Assembly: GCA_025454835.1 (NCBI GenBank)
Contig: JALONQ010000007.1
Location: 31,907-95,906 of the forward strand
Source of the DNA: Bacteroidota bacterium
GTDB lineage: Bacteria; Bacteroidota; Ignavibacteria; UBA10030
Length of the DNA stretch: 64,000 bases
Reading direction: 5' to 3'
The translations under genes and the position numbers were made by a program. Each line of letters opens with the position of its first letter. Positions within the stretch are counted from its first letter, which is position 1. The notes beneath the pieces are model-generated. The model did no database searches and was not told the origin of the DNA. It worked only from the letters and a program-made list of their open reading frames with translations. This document shows positions 47,050 through 55,107 of the stretch, one piece after another.

Positions 47050-50000
47050 CAGAACGTGAACCCGACGGAGAGAAAGACCTGGCGCGGAATGTTCCGGTAC
47101 GCTTTGTACGGAGCGGAGATGTAGCTCAGGCGGAGCGGGTCGTCACCGGGGTCGGCCACAGTGAAGCCTCGTTCGACCCAGTTGTTCCGGTCCACCTGCG
47201 CGTCCATCGGCGTCAGCCATTGATTGTTGAGCAGGTTCATGATGCGCGCGCCGAGAATGATGTCGCGCCCGAGCAAGTGCAGCGTCTTGACGATATTAAC
47301 GTCGACGTTCGTTTCGATCGGATACCTCCGATTGTACAGCACGTCCTGCACGTCAAAATCGGTCACATACGTGAACGGCAGGCCCGACTGCGCGGCGTAC
47401 GTGAGACTGACGGACATGTTCGCGAACGGTGCGATCCCCGCGATCTCATAACCTTCTCCATCCCCCAACCGGTACTGGACGAGGGCCCGCAGAACGTGCG
47501 TACGGTCGGAAGGCGAGAGGAATTCTCCCGTGAAGTTGCGCGACGCAAAGGCCGTCACGCCCTCCGGGAACTGTTCTTGCGGGCCATAGTTCCCCTCGGT
47601 CGTTTGCGAGAGGTTGTAGCTCACGCGGTAATGCCAGCGTGACGGCGCGATGCGTTCGAACGTGATCTCAATGCCCCGCGTCGAGCCGAACGCGTTGTTC
47701 GAGAAGGTCGTGTAGAGATAGAGCGGAGTGTTATCCGGCAGAACGCCTCTTGGCCGGTCGGCGCTTCCCGTCAACGCCGCCACACGCAGCAGCCCCACCT
47801 GACTGACGCGGTCGTTGTAGTAGACGGCTACGTCGAATCGGTGGTTCTCGTTCACCACCTGCTGAACGCCGAACTCGTAGTTGATCGTCTTCTTCGGCTC
47901 GAGGTTTGGATTCCCCCGCCCTGTCCAACCGCTCTGCGTCCGCTGCGACAGTCCATGCGAGAAGATCGGCATCGACGCGAAATGACCGTATTGGATGCGA
48001 AAGGCGGTGTTCTCGCCGATGGGGAACGACAGGCCGACCCGGGGCATGAGGACGGTGCGGGTCTTCGACGGCTCCGTCGCGGGATCGCCGACATAGTTCG
48101 GACGGACATTGTTGCTCAGCGTCCCCTGGTAGAACGGATCGAACAGGTCGACGGCGACGTCCTCCTGGAAGTTGTACGCTTCCGCCCGCAGTCCGAAGTT
48201 GGCGACGAGCCCTTCGTATTCCATCTTGTCCTGCACGTACGCCGAGAGCAGCCACGGGAAAGCCTTGTAGTACTCCGCAAACCCTGAACGGAAGAGATAC
48301 GAATTGGCCTGGAATGACGAGTTGACGCCGTTGTTGACCATATCCCAGTAGTAGCCCCTCAAGCCCAGTTTCAAGAGGTTGGCCGACGTGACCTGGTTGG
48401 TGTAGTCGACCGAGACCGAGGCATGCTCGGTGCGGTTGTACTGGTAGTAATTCGTGCTGAAGTTGAACGGCTCGCGGAAGTACGACCCGTCCCACCATAC
48501 GCCCTGGCGCAAGACGCTTCCCGACACATCCCCCAGGCTGTCGAGCCGGTCCCGTGCAGATTCATATCCGGCAAGGTACTCGTACGGCAGTTCGTACGTC
48601 TCCATCTGGTGCGACGCTGTCAGCTCGATGAACGACTGGCTGTTGATGGTGTAGACCCAGTTGAGGCTTTGCGTGAACGTCTCTTCCGTCCGGACGGGAT
48701 CGGTCTTGATGTAGTACTTGGTCGAGATACCCGGAGGGCTGAAGGCCAGGCCGGACCAGCGGATGTCGTCCGAACCCGACCAGATGCCGCCGCGATAGCG
48801 CTGATACATACCGAGGAGCTTGAATTTGTGCGCCCGCACCGGCGTGTAGATGACGTTCGTCAGGTAGTTCTGGAAGACGAGGTTTTGTTCGGAGGTCGGG
48901 AGGCGTGTAGGCGCACTGCGATATTCGCCCGAGAAGAAGAAGCGGAGCAGTTCAGGGTCGCGCGTCAGCGGTCCGCCGAAGCCGATGAGATACCGGGTGT
49001 ACATCCCCTTCCGGTAGTCATAGACGCCAAGAGCATTGTCGTCGCTGGGCGTGTGGTTCTTCAGCCAGACGTCGTACGCCCAGGCCGCTTCCGTCAGGAC
49101 CACGTTGCGCCACGCCGCAGAGTCGGCTTCGGTCGCCGCTCCGGTCTGGTACATCTTGTTGTACAGCGCGGATGCGCGGGTGTTCAGGCCCAGCTGGTCG
49201 GCGATGAGCCGCAGGTCTCTGATCCAGTAGTTGAAATCTCCCCACCGCTGCCATTCGTAGCTCTTGCGGTCGTAAACATACGGCCCGAAGTGGTACTGTC
49301 CCGGGGGCCTCATCTCGACGCGCACCTCGCCGTTGAAGCGCGGGCCGCCTTCCTTCGACACCACCTTCACGACGCCCGCCTGTGCGTTGCCGTATTCGGC
49401 CGAGAAGCCGCCCGAGATCAGCTGCACCTGCTGCACGGCGAGCGGATTGACGTCGAACTTCCAGGAATTGTCGGCCTTGCTTGTCCCGAAGGATCCGGGA
49501 GCGGTCGTCGAAGCGTTGATCTGCTGCACGCCGTTGATCTGGTAGTTGACCTCGTAGGCTCCCGAGCCACGGACGCTGTAGTTCCCCTGCGGGTCCTTCT
49601 GGAACCCGGCCACGAGGTCGAGCGCACCGCGGATGCCCTCCATCGGCGCCGACTTCAGCTGCGTTTCGCTGATGCTCTGCGACGTCGAGGTTTGGTCGCG
49701 AATGATCTTCGGCCGTTCCGCCGTGACCACCACCTCCTTCTGCTCGATGGTAGCGTCTTCCAGACGCAGGGTCAGGTTCGTCGTCCGGTCGATGTTGACC
49801 TCGACACCCCGCACGACCGTCCGGTTGTAGCCGAGCATCGAACCGATGACCGAATAGCTACCGGGAGGAATGTTGAGGATGGTATAGCGTCCCTCGAAGT
49901 CGGTCGCCGCCCCGAGCGTCGTACCTTCAAGGAAGACATTCGCCCCGATCAACGGCTCCTGGGTCCGGGCGTCCATGACGGCCCCGGACAATTTGCCGCG

Positions 50001-50072
50001 CTGCCCCTGGGCGTCGAGCGACGCCACGCACAAGGACAGCGCAGCAAGGGCGAGCAGAATGCGGTGTGACAC
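47049..50072 (-). CDS. TonB-dependent receptor, SusC-like, without SusD
   Basis: A 1,007-residue outer-membrane transporter. After the signal peptide a carboxypeptidase-like domain (GKLSGAVMDARTQEPLIGAN, DFEGRYTILNIPPGSYSVIG) is followed by a plug (APMEGIRGALDLVAGFQKDP, YSVRGSGAYEVNYQINGVQQ, SGGFSAEYGNAQAGVVKVVS) and a large barrel ending FLSVGFTF. No SusD gene is nearby; the 696-aa T9SS-type protein takes that place. The gene follows the 473-aa T9SS protein by 7 nt, with GTG at 50072. Import of an oligosaccharide is inferred from context. Confidence 0.93.
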   Translation of the reverse strand: MSHRILLALAALSLCVASLDAQGQRGKLSGAVMDARTQEPLIGANVFLEGTTLGAATDFEGRYTILNIPPGSYSVIGSMLGYNRTVVRGVEVNIDRTTNLTLRLEDATIEQKEVVVTAERPKIIRDQTSTSQSISETQLKSAPMEGIRGALDLVAGFQKDPQGNYSVRGSGAYEVNYQINGVQQINASTTAPGSFGTSKADNSWKFDVNPLAVQQVQLISGGFSAEYGNAQAGVVKVVSKEGGPRFNGEVRVEMRPPGQYHFGPYVYDRKSYEWQRWGDFNYWIRDLRLIADQLGLNTRASALYNKMYQTGAATEADSAAWRNVVLTEAAWAYDVWLKNHTPSDDNALGVYDYRKGMYTRYLIGFGGPLTRDPELLRFFFSGEYRSAPTRLPTSEQNLVFQNYLTNVIYTPVRAHKFKLLGMYQRYRGGIWSGSDDIRWSGLAFSPPGISTKYYIKTDPVRTEETFTQSLNWVYTINSQSFIELTASHQMETYELPYEYLAGYESARDRLDSLGDVSGSVLRQGVWWDGSYFREPFNFSTNYYQYNRTEHASVSVDYTNQVTSANLLKLGLRGYYWDMVNNGVNSSFQANSYLFRSGFAEYYKAFPWLLSAYVQDKMEYEGLVANFGLRAEAYNFQEDVAVDLFDPFYQGTLSNNVRPNYVGDPATEPSKTRTVLMPRVGLSFPIGENTAFRIQYGHFASMPIFSHGLSQRTQSGWTGRGNPNLEPKKTINYEFGVQQVVNENHRFDVAVYYNDRVSQVGLLRVAALTGSADRPRGVLPDNTPLYLYTTFSNNAFGSTRGIEITFERIAPSRWHYRVSYNLSQTTEGNYGPQEQFPEGVTAFASRNFTGEFLSPSDRTHVLRALVQYRLGDGEGYEIAGIAPFANMSVSLTYAAQSGLPFTYVTDFDVQDVLYNRRYPIETNVDVNIVKTLHLLGRDIILGARIMNLLNNQWLTPMDAQVDRNNWVERGFTVADPGDDPLRLSYISAPYKAYRNIPRQVFLSVGFTF

Positions 50073-50079
50073 GGTCAGC

Positions 50080-51501
50080 TCACTTGACGAGCATCATGGT
50101 TCGCGACAAGACCCCTTCGGGGGTCGTGAGAGTGTACGAATACGCGCCGCTGGCGAGGCCGGTTCCGTCGAAGAACCGGTGATGGATCCCGGCCGACAGG
50201 TCCGCGTCGACGAGCGTCGCCACGCGCTGGCCGACGAGGTTGAACACCTCGAGCCGCGCCGGGCCGGCCGATCGCAACGTGAAGGCGATCATCGTCGTGG
50301 GATTGAACGGATTCGGATAGTTCTGATACAGCGCGAAGTCGACCGGCGTTTCCACCGACGACTCGACCGACGTGGCCGTCGTGTACTTGAATTGAAAGAC
50401 CCTTTGCGCCACGGCATCGGAGACGTAGGCGGTGAGGCCGTCCTTCGTCAACGCCACGTCCGTCGGAGCGATCATCGGAGCGCCGTTCGGGTCGGCGCTG
50501 AAGCCGTCCTGGTTGTTCTTCGACGGCAGGTCGAACATCTCCGTGGCGAGGATGCCGCCCACATCAAAGGCCTTCACCCAACGCTTCGTCGAATCGATAC
50601 CCGCCACCCACAGGAGGTTGTCCTTGTCCACCGTGATGCCATAGCTGACGGCATTCCCGAAACTCAGGAGGCCCGTGGCATCCGACAGACGCGTTCCTGT
50701 GTATCCCGACATCGCCAACTGCGTTCCACCCGTCCACGCGACCACGCCGCCGGTCGATGTGCTGGCGGCGGAATTCCGCGACGTGTAGAACGGGGTGGTG
50801 CCGGCGGCATAGTCCCCGTCCGGCCGTACGGCCACGTCACGAATGACGTCCACGCCGCCCGTTTGCTGTCCACCCGGGTCGAGGTTGGATTCCGAGGACC
50901 ACGCGCCTTTGACAGGCGAGGTGATGGTATTCGTAAGATTGTAGGAACGGGCACGCGGACCCGTACCTACCGCCCCTGCTGACACGCCGGCGATGGCGAT
51001 GGTATCGCGCGTCAGCGTCACACCGTGATGGTGCGTGCCGTGTCCTGGATTCGACGGTGGAAAGTAGAAGCCGAACTTCTGAACGAGCATCGTGTCGCCG
51101 TTCGGATAGAAGTACATCGACGCGACGGTATTCGGTTTGGTCCGCTGATACGGGACGGACGCGTCGATGACGATGCTATTCCCGATCGACCCGATACCGC
51201 GCAACTGGCCGATGTTGCCCGTGAGCGTATCAGCGTCGCCGTTCAGCTTGAAGTCCACCAGTTTCTTCATCTCGGTGTCGGTCGAGTCGGCATACCAGAT
51301 CGCATTTCGCGCGTTGGCATTTGTGGCCGTTGTCGAGATCATGTAGACGCGCCCCGCCGACGTGACGGTCAGAAGATACGGTTGGACGTACAGCGTGTCC
51401 GACGCCGGGAACGGGATCGCCTTGATGAAACGCCACTGGGGTTGAGCCTCCGCCGACAGCAGGGCCAGCAACGAGAGCGCGAGCGTCGCAAGGTTCCTCA
51501 T
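50080..51501 (-). CDS. Secreted propeller-like protein with T9SS sorting domain
   Basis: A 473-residue exported protein. The signal peptide (residues 1-19, ending SAEAQ) is followed by repeated blade-like units such as DTLYVQPYLLTVTSAGRVYM, GITVDKDNLLWVAGIDSTKR and DVALTKDGLTAYVSDAVAQR, suggesting a beta-propeller. The sorting domain has ALYQNYPNPFNPTTMIAFTL and ends LSRTMMLVK. ATG at 51501 with AGGAGA upstream is preferred; the long in-frame extension lacks a signal. Hairpin arms GGCACC/GGTGCC (51522-51546) lie in its leader. Confidence 0.88.
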   Translation of the reverse strand: MRNLATLALSLLALLSAEAQPQWRFIKAIPFPASDTLYVQPYLLTVTSAGRVYMISTTATNANARNAIWYADSTDTEMKKLVDFKLNGDADTLTGNIGQLRGIGSIGNSIVIDASVPYQRTKPNTVASMYFYPNGDTMLVQKFGFYFPPSNPGHGTHHHGVTLTRDTIAIAGVSAGAVGTGPRARSYNLTNTITSPVKGAWSSESNLDPGGQQTGGVDVIRDVAVRPDGDYAAGTTPFYTSRNSAASTSTGGVVAWTGGTQLAMSGYTGTRLSDATGLLSFGNAVSYGITVDKDNLLWVAGIDSTKRWVKAFDVGGILATEMFDLPSKNNQDGFSADPNGAPMIAPTDVALTKDGLTAYVSDAVAQRVFQFKYTTATSVESSVETPVDFALYQNYPNPFNPTTMIAFTLRSAGPARLEVFNLVGQRVATLVDADLSAGIHHRFFDGTGLASGAYSYTLTTPEGVLSRTMMLVK

Positions 51502-51602
51502 GGCACATCTCCTCTTGGTATGGCACCGCTCACAAAGGCCGGTGCCGGGCTGATAGGATGAATAGATACGGAACAAACTCGATCGTTGTGAGGGTACACT
51601 CG

Positions 51603-53573
51603 TCATTTCATCAGAACGACGCGCCGGTGCATGCGATGCTCCGTGCCATGCTGCCGCCCGTCCGGCGACACGCGCACTTCGATCAGATACACGCCGCTCG
51701 CCACTCCTCCGGGCTCCCAAGTGCGTTGGTGTCGTCCCGCGTGCAGCGGGCCGTCCGCGATCGTCGCGACGGCGCGTCCCAGCATGTCATAGGCCGTCAC
51801 GCGCACCATCGACGCCCACTGAAGGTCGAAGGCGATCGTGGTGGACGGATTGAACGGATTCGGATACGGCGGATGAACGACGAACGAGTACGGAGCCTCC
51901 GGACGCAACGATGAGACCGATGTCGGAGTCCCCGGCGAGACGCGTCGATTGCGGAGAAGCATCAGATCGTCTCCGACGACATTCTTGCCAGTGCCGATCC
52001 CGGCATTCGTAAGCGTCACGATCGTGACCGGACCGCCGGCTGGCACGACAACATCTCCGAGCCTCGTCCATCCGGCGTTGAGCGCGCCAGCCTGGTCAAC
52101 CACGACGGTCCTTGGGACGTAAGTCGTATCATGCAGCAGATAGGTAGCCGACGACGTGAGCGCGTTCAAACCTGTCGGGATATGCGCGTACAGCTCGTAG
52201 ATGCCCGATTCGGCCACGGTCACCGCGTATCTCATCGTGTCGGCGCCGTTGGCGTCCGCATAGAAGACCGACCCATTCCAACCCGAGACGTAATTGACTC
52301 CCACGAATCCGGTCCGGGTGGCCGCTGAGTCTTTCGCGAAGACCGGCGTCGGACGCCAGCCTTCCTCGCGGTGCGGGGGCGTAGCTTTCGTCGGGTAGAC
52401 CTGGTTGCGTAACGGCACCATGTATCCTGCATCTCGCAGATCGTTGTAGTACCACCACGCGTGCCCCTTCAATCCCGCATTTCGGCTAGCCTGGATCAGA
52501 TTGACGCCTTCGCTGAGCGAGAACAGAGTGTTGTTTGGTTTGATGGCGATGCCAGCGTTGACCTTCTGTTGTGAGGCGCTGGTGAGGCCGTAGAGCGCGG
52601 ACGGGATGTATCCCATCAGCACGGAGGAAGGTTGATACATTTGCACTTGCGCCGCGTCCAATTTACCCAGTTCTAACCAAGCCTTCCAATCCTGGAGGAC
52701 ATTATCGTAGGCCGGATATGAGCCCAGTCCCGAGGCATAGTGGCTCGGGGCGTTCGAGACGACCACGTTCGGGTTCGCCGCTTTGATCGAATCGTACACC
52801 GCTGCGTGGAACGTGACCAACTGATCCGCCCGCCAACGTTTCCAGGCAGAATTCGTGCCATCAACCGGAGGAGCGCTGCCAGTCGCGGCTGTGTATTTGA
52901 CCACCGACGCGCTGTCATAGCCGAAGTTCAGATTGGGATAGCGGATCCGATCCAGCTCGATACCGTCAACATCATACCGACGCGCGATCTCCTCGTGCAG
53001 TTCGATGAGGAATGAACGCGGCTCGTCGTTGTTATGAGCGAGCCAATAGAAGAAGATGCCCCCTTCGGGACTCGGAATGAGGTCGTTGCCCGATGCGTCC
53101 TTGCCGAGCCACGATGGCCTTCTGTCGAACAACGGCCCTTTCGGAAAGCCGGGTAGCGAATAGCCCGACCACCATCCGGCGAACCCGTACTCCATCCATG
53201 CCTCGATCTCGAGACCGTTCCGATGGGCTTCGGCGATCGCCTCTTGCAGAATGTCACGCTCCCCCGCCGCGGGATCTGTGTAGTAGCCCGTCTCACGGAA
53301 GAAGACATCACTCCGGAAAAGCGGAAAGCCGCGGCTCCACGCATTGAAGTAGACGACGTTGAAATTGGCGGCGGCGATAGTATCCATCGTCCGCGCGATC
53401 TCGGCCTTCGACCAGAAGCTCCCTCCCGTCCTCGGCGTCACCCAAATGCCGCGCAGCTCCTGAGCGGCGAGGCCCTGAGTCAACTGGAGGAGGACGATCA
53501 GCATCGTCACGCCAACGGATACTCTTCTGACATTACTCGAACATGCAGTGGCCACTCTTGCCTCTCTCCTCAT
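51603..53573 (-). CDS. GHL10 glycoside hydrolase-like protein with golvesin-like and T9SS domains
   Basis: A 656-residue secreted enzyme. After a signal peptide, residues about 38-400 are a GHL10 TIM barrel: LRGIWVTPRTGGSFWSKAEI, FNVVYFNAWSRGFPLF, GLEIEAWMEYGFAGWWSGYS and DVDGIELDRIRYPNLNFGYD. Residues about 415-545 resemble golvesin/Xly-type carbohydrate-binding modules (FVGVNYVSGWNGSVFYADAN, AVTVAESGIYELYAHIP). The tail has PYPNPFNPSTTIAFDL and ends RRVVLMK for type IX export. The E. coli GHL10 enzyme DigH cuts denuded peptidoglycan; the substrate here is open. ATG at 53573 overlaps the ROK regulator stop. Confidence 0.9.
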   Translation of the reverse strand: MRREARVATACSSNVRRVSVGVTMLIVLLQLTQGLAAQELRGIWVTPRTGGSFWSKAEIARTMDTIAAANFNVVYFNAWSRGFPLFRSDVFFRETGYYTDPAAGERDILQEAIAEAHRNGLEIEAWMEYGFAGWWSGYSLPGFPKGPLFDRRPSWLGKDASGNDLIPSPEGGIFFYWLAHNNDEPRSFLIELHEEIARRYDVDGIELDRIRYPNLNFGYDSASVVKYTAATGSAPPVDGTNSAWKRWRADQLVTFHAAVYDSIKAANPNVVVSNAPSHYASGLGSYPAYDNVLQDWKAWLELGKLDAAQVQMYQPSSVLMGYIPSALYGLTSASQQKVNAGIAIKPNNTLFSLSEGVNLIQASRNAGLKGHAWWYYNDLRDAGYMVPLRNQVYPTKATPPHREEGWRPTPVFAKDSAATRTGFVGVNYVSGWNGSVFYADANGADTMRYAVTVAESGIYELYAHIPTGLNALTSSATYLLHDTTYVPRTVVVDQAGALNAGWTRLGDVVVPAGGPVTIVTLTNAGIGTGKNVVGDDLMLLRNRRVSPGTPTSVSSLRPEAPYSFVVHPPYPNPFNPSTTIAFDLQWASMVRVTAYDMLGRAVATIADGPLHAGRHQRTWEPGGVASGVYLIEVRVSPDGRQHGTEHRMHRRVVLMK

Positions 53574-54796
53574 GCCTTCGTCTCCATGGACACGCCGTTC
53601 GCGCGAGATGGTTTGAACAGATCGTACAGCACAAGCCCCACTGCTCCAAGCACCACTCCGTCTCCCCCCAACTGTGCCGGCTGGACCGTGACGGCTTTCG
53701 CCGGTTCTGACAGCAGGTCTTTGCCGAGCTTTTGCTGGACGAGGCGAGCCACCGAAGGATCGTTCGCGATCGAACCGCCCAAAATGATCGAACGCGGGTT
53801 CAACATATTGACGATGCTGATGCAGATGGTCGCAATGGCCGTCGTCGCCTCGTTGATCACACGCGACGCGACATGGTCACTCGAGCGCGCCGCAGCAAGG
53901 ACGGCCTCAACGGTTTTAAGGGATGCTTCACCGCCGGCATGTCGATAGGCACGAAGCAACGAAGCGTCCCCAAGCAGTCCGCCAAGGTCGCGCTGTCCAT
54001 GATACAGGAGCGGAAATTGGTCGGGCCGGGAGAGAATATGCCCCACTTCGTTGTAGCCGATCTCTCCGGCGCTCGAGGTCGTGCCGTGCAGAATGGTGCC
54101 GTCGACGATGATCCCTGCTCCGATGCCATCACCCACCCAGAAAAACACCTGGTCCGGAACGTCTTTGCCGGCTCCGAAGAGGAACTCAGCGAGCGTCATG
54201 GCCTTCACGTCGTTCTCCACGAAGACGGAGAGTCCAAGCCGCTCACTGAAGGCCCGCTTCAGATCGGTCCCCTGCCACCCTCGGAGGGTGTCGGCGACGC
54301 GGATGATGCCGCTCTCACGATCGATGACGCCCGGAAGGCCGATGCCAATGCCGACGCTATGCTCAAAGAGCATGGGCTCGGAGGTGCGCCACGAGTCCAG
54401 TTGCTCCAGCGTGCGGCCGATGACGGTTTCAGGAGGGTCTCCGGGCGTGATCGGGAAGGTCGTCCGTCGAAGGATGTTCGCGTTGAGATCGGTCGCGACG
54501 ATCTGCACCGACCGCATGCGGATATCCACGCCGAAGACGGTGCCGGCCTTGGGATTGAACTGCAGGAGCTCTCGCTTGCGTCCACCGCGGCTCGTTGATG
54601 TGCCTGCGCCAACCGGCTCAAGGAACCCGACATCGAGGAATCGACCGACGATCTCTGTGACCGTGGTCTTTGAGAGGGCGCAGCGTTGAGAGATCTCAGT
54701 GCGCGAGATGGGGCTGGAATCCCGGACGAGTCGCAGGATGCGGTACTCGTTCGGCTCGTCAAAGGCGTTTCTTCGCTGGGCTAATCTACGCCACAC
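53570..54796 (-). CDS. ROK-family transcriptional repressor
   Basis: A 408-residue regulator of the NagC/Mlc/XylR type. The N-terminal winged helix (residues about 18-62: RILRLVRDSSPISRTEISQR then CALSKTTVTEIVGRFLD) is followed by a ROK sugar-binding domain (GTVFGVDIRMRSVQIVATDL, WVGDGIGAGIIVDGTI, GEIGYNEVGHI). The Cys-rich zinc cluster CxCGxxGC seen in ROK kinases is absent, so it probably senses rather than phosphorylates sugar. It starts with GTG at 54796, is preceded by a promoter with palindromes, and heads the minus-strand locus, overlapping the GHL10 gene by 4 nt. Confidence 0.92.
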   Translation of the reverse strand: MWRRLAQRRNAFDEPNEYRILRLVRDSSPISRTEISQRCALSKTTVTEIVGRFLDVGFLEPVGAGTSTSRGGRKRELLQFNPKAGTVFGVDIRMRSVQIVATDLNANILRRTTFPITPGDPPETVIGRTLEQLDSWRTSEPMLFEHSVGIGIGLPGVIDRESGIIRVADTLRGWQGTDLKRAFSERLGLSVFVENDVKAMTLAEFLFGAGKDVPDQVFFWVGDGIGAGIIVDGTILHGTTSSAGEIGYNEVGHILSRPDQFPLLYHGQRDLGGLLGDASLLRAYRHAGGEASLKTVEAVLAAARSSDHVASRVINEATTAIATICISIVNMLNPRSIILGGSIANDPSVARLVQQKLGKDLLSEPAKAVTVQPAQLGGDGVVLGAVGLVLYDLFKPSRANGVSMETKA

Positions 54797-54822
54797 GATT
54801 GGTCCACAGGAGTAGACTTTGG

Positions 54823-54843
54823 TTTGTCAACTTGACGAACAAA
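54823..54843. promoter_or_regulatory. Palindromic operator candidate for the ROK repressor
   Basis: GTCAA-C-TTGAC (54826-54836) is a perfect inverted repeat inside the wider stretch TTTGTCAAC...AACAAA. On the minus strand it lies just downstream of the -10 box, where a bound repressor would block the start of transcription. Confidence 0.65.
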
Positions 54844-54846
54844 CCC

Positions 54847-54875
54847 AATATGGCATGCTGACCCCATTCTGTCAA
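54847..54875 (-). promoter_or_regulatory. Promoter of the ROK regulator operon
   Basis: On the minus strand TTGACA (54875-54870) matches the -35 consensus exactly, and CATATT (54852-54847) is a 4/6 -10 box after a 17-nt spacer. Transcription would begin about 45 nt before the ROK regulator start codon. Confidence 0.65.
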
Positions 54876-54886
54876 GTTAATTCGAC
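54871..54886. promoter_or_regulatory. Second imperfect palindrome overlapping the -35 box
   Basis: GTCAAGTTAATTCGAC pairs at six of eight positions and shares the half-site GTCAA(G/C)TT with the operator at 54826-54836. Two related sites flanking one promoter suggest cooperative repression or looping. Confidence 0.5.
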
Positions 54887-55107
54887 GGCAACACTCTCCC
54901 AGACTTGAGAATCCATCGCACAAAATCAGTCAACTCAAAATGATCTCACGCAACGACGCGACGACGCAACGTCTAGTGCCTGTCACCGCCCACCAACACA
55001 AGACTTCGCCAGCAGAAGAGCCTCCAACAAACATTCCTTCACTCCAACAATCCTCTCTCCGCTCCTTACCCTAACTCCCAACTCCCTCCTCCGTGCTCCT
55101 GCGACTG
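54887..55107. other. Spacer with no gene seen; pyrimidine-rich 3' half
   Basis: Together with the promoter region this makes a 312-nt gap between the ROK regulator and the GHL10-NAGPA gene. I see no ORF or RNA gene. Positions about 55020-55095 are C/T-rich on the plus strand (CTCC, ACTCCC and CTCCT runs), similar in flavour to the heptamer array at 60.65 kb but without a clean period. No U-tract terminator was found for the gene ending at 55108. Confidence 0.5.

Noticed and set aside
48423..50069. 548-codon plus-strand open frame opposite the SusC-like receptor
   Set aside because: No recognisable motif; codon pattern follows the receptor on the other strand.
51522..51546. GGCACC/GGTGCC hairpin considered as a terminator after the GHL10 gene
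   Set aside because: Only 6 bp, no U-tract, and it lies in the leader of the next gene; at most a weak attenuator.
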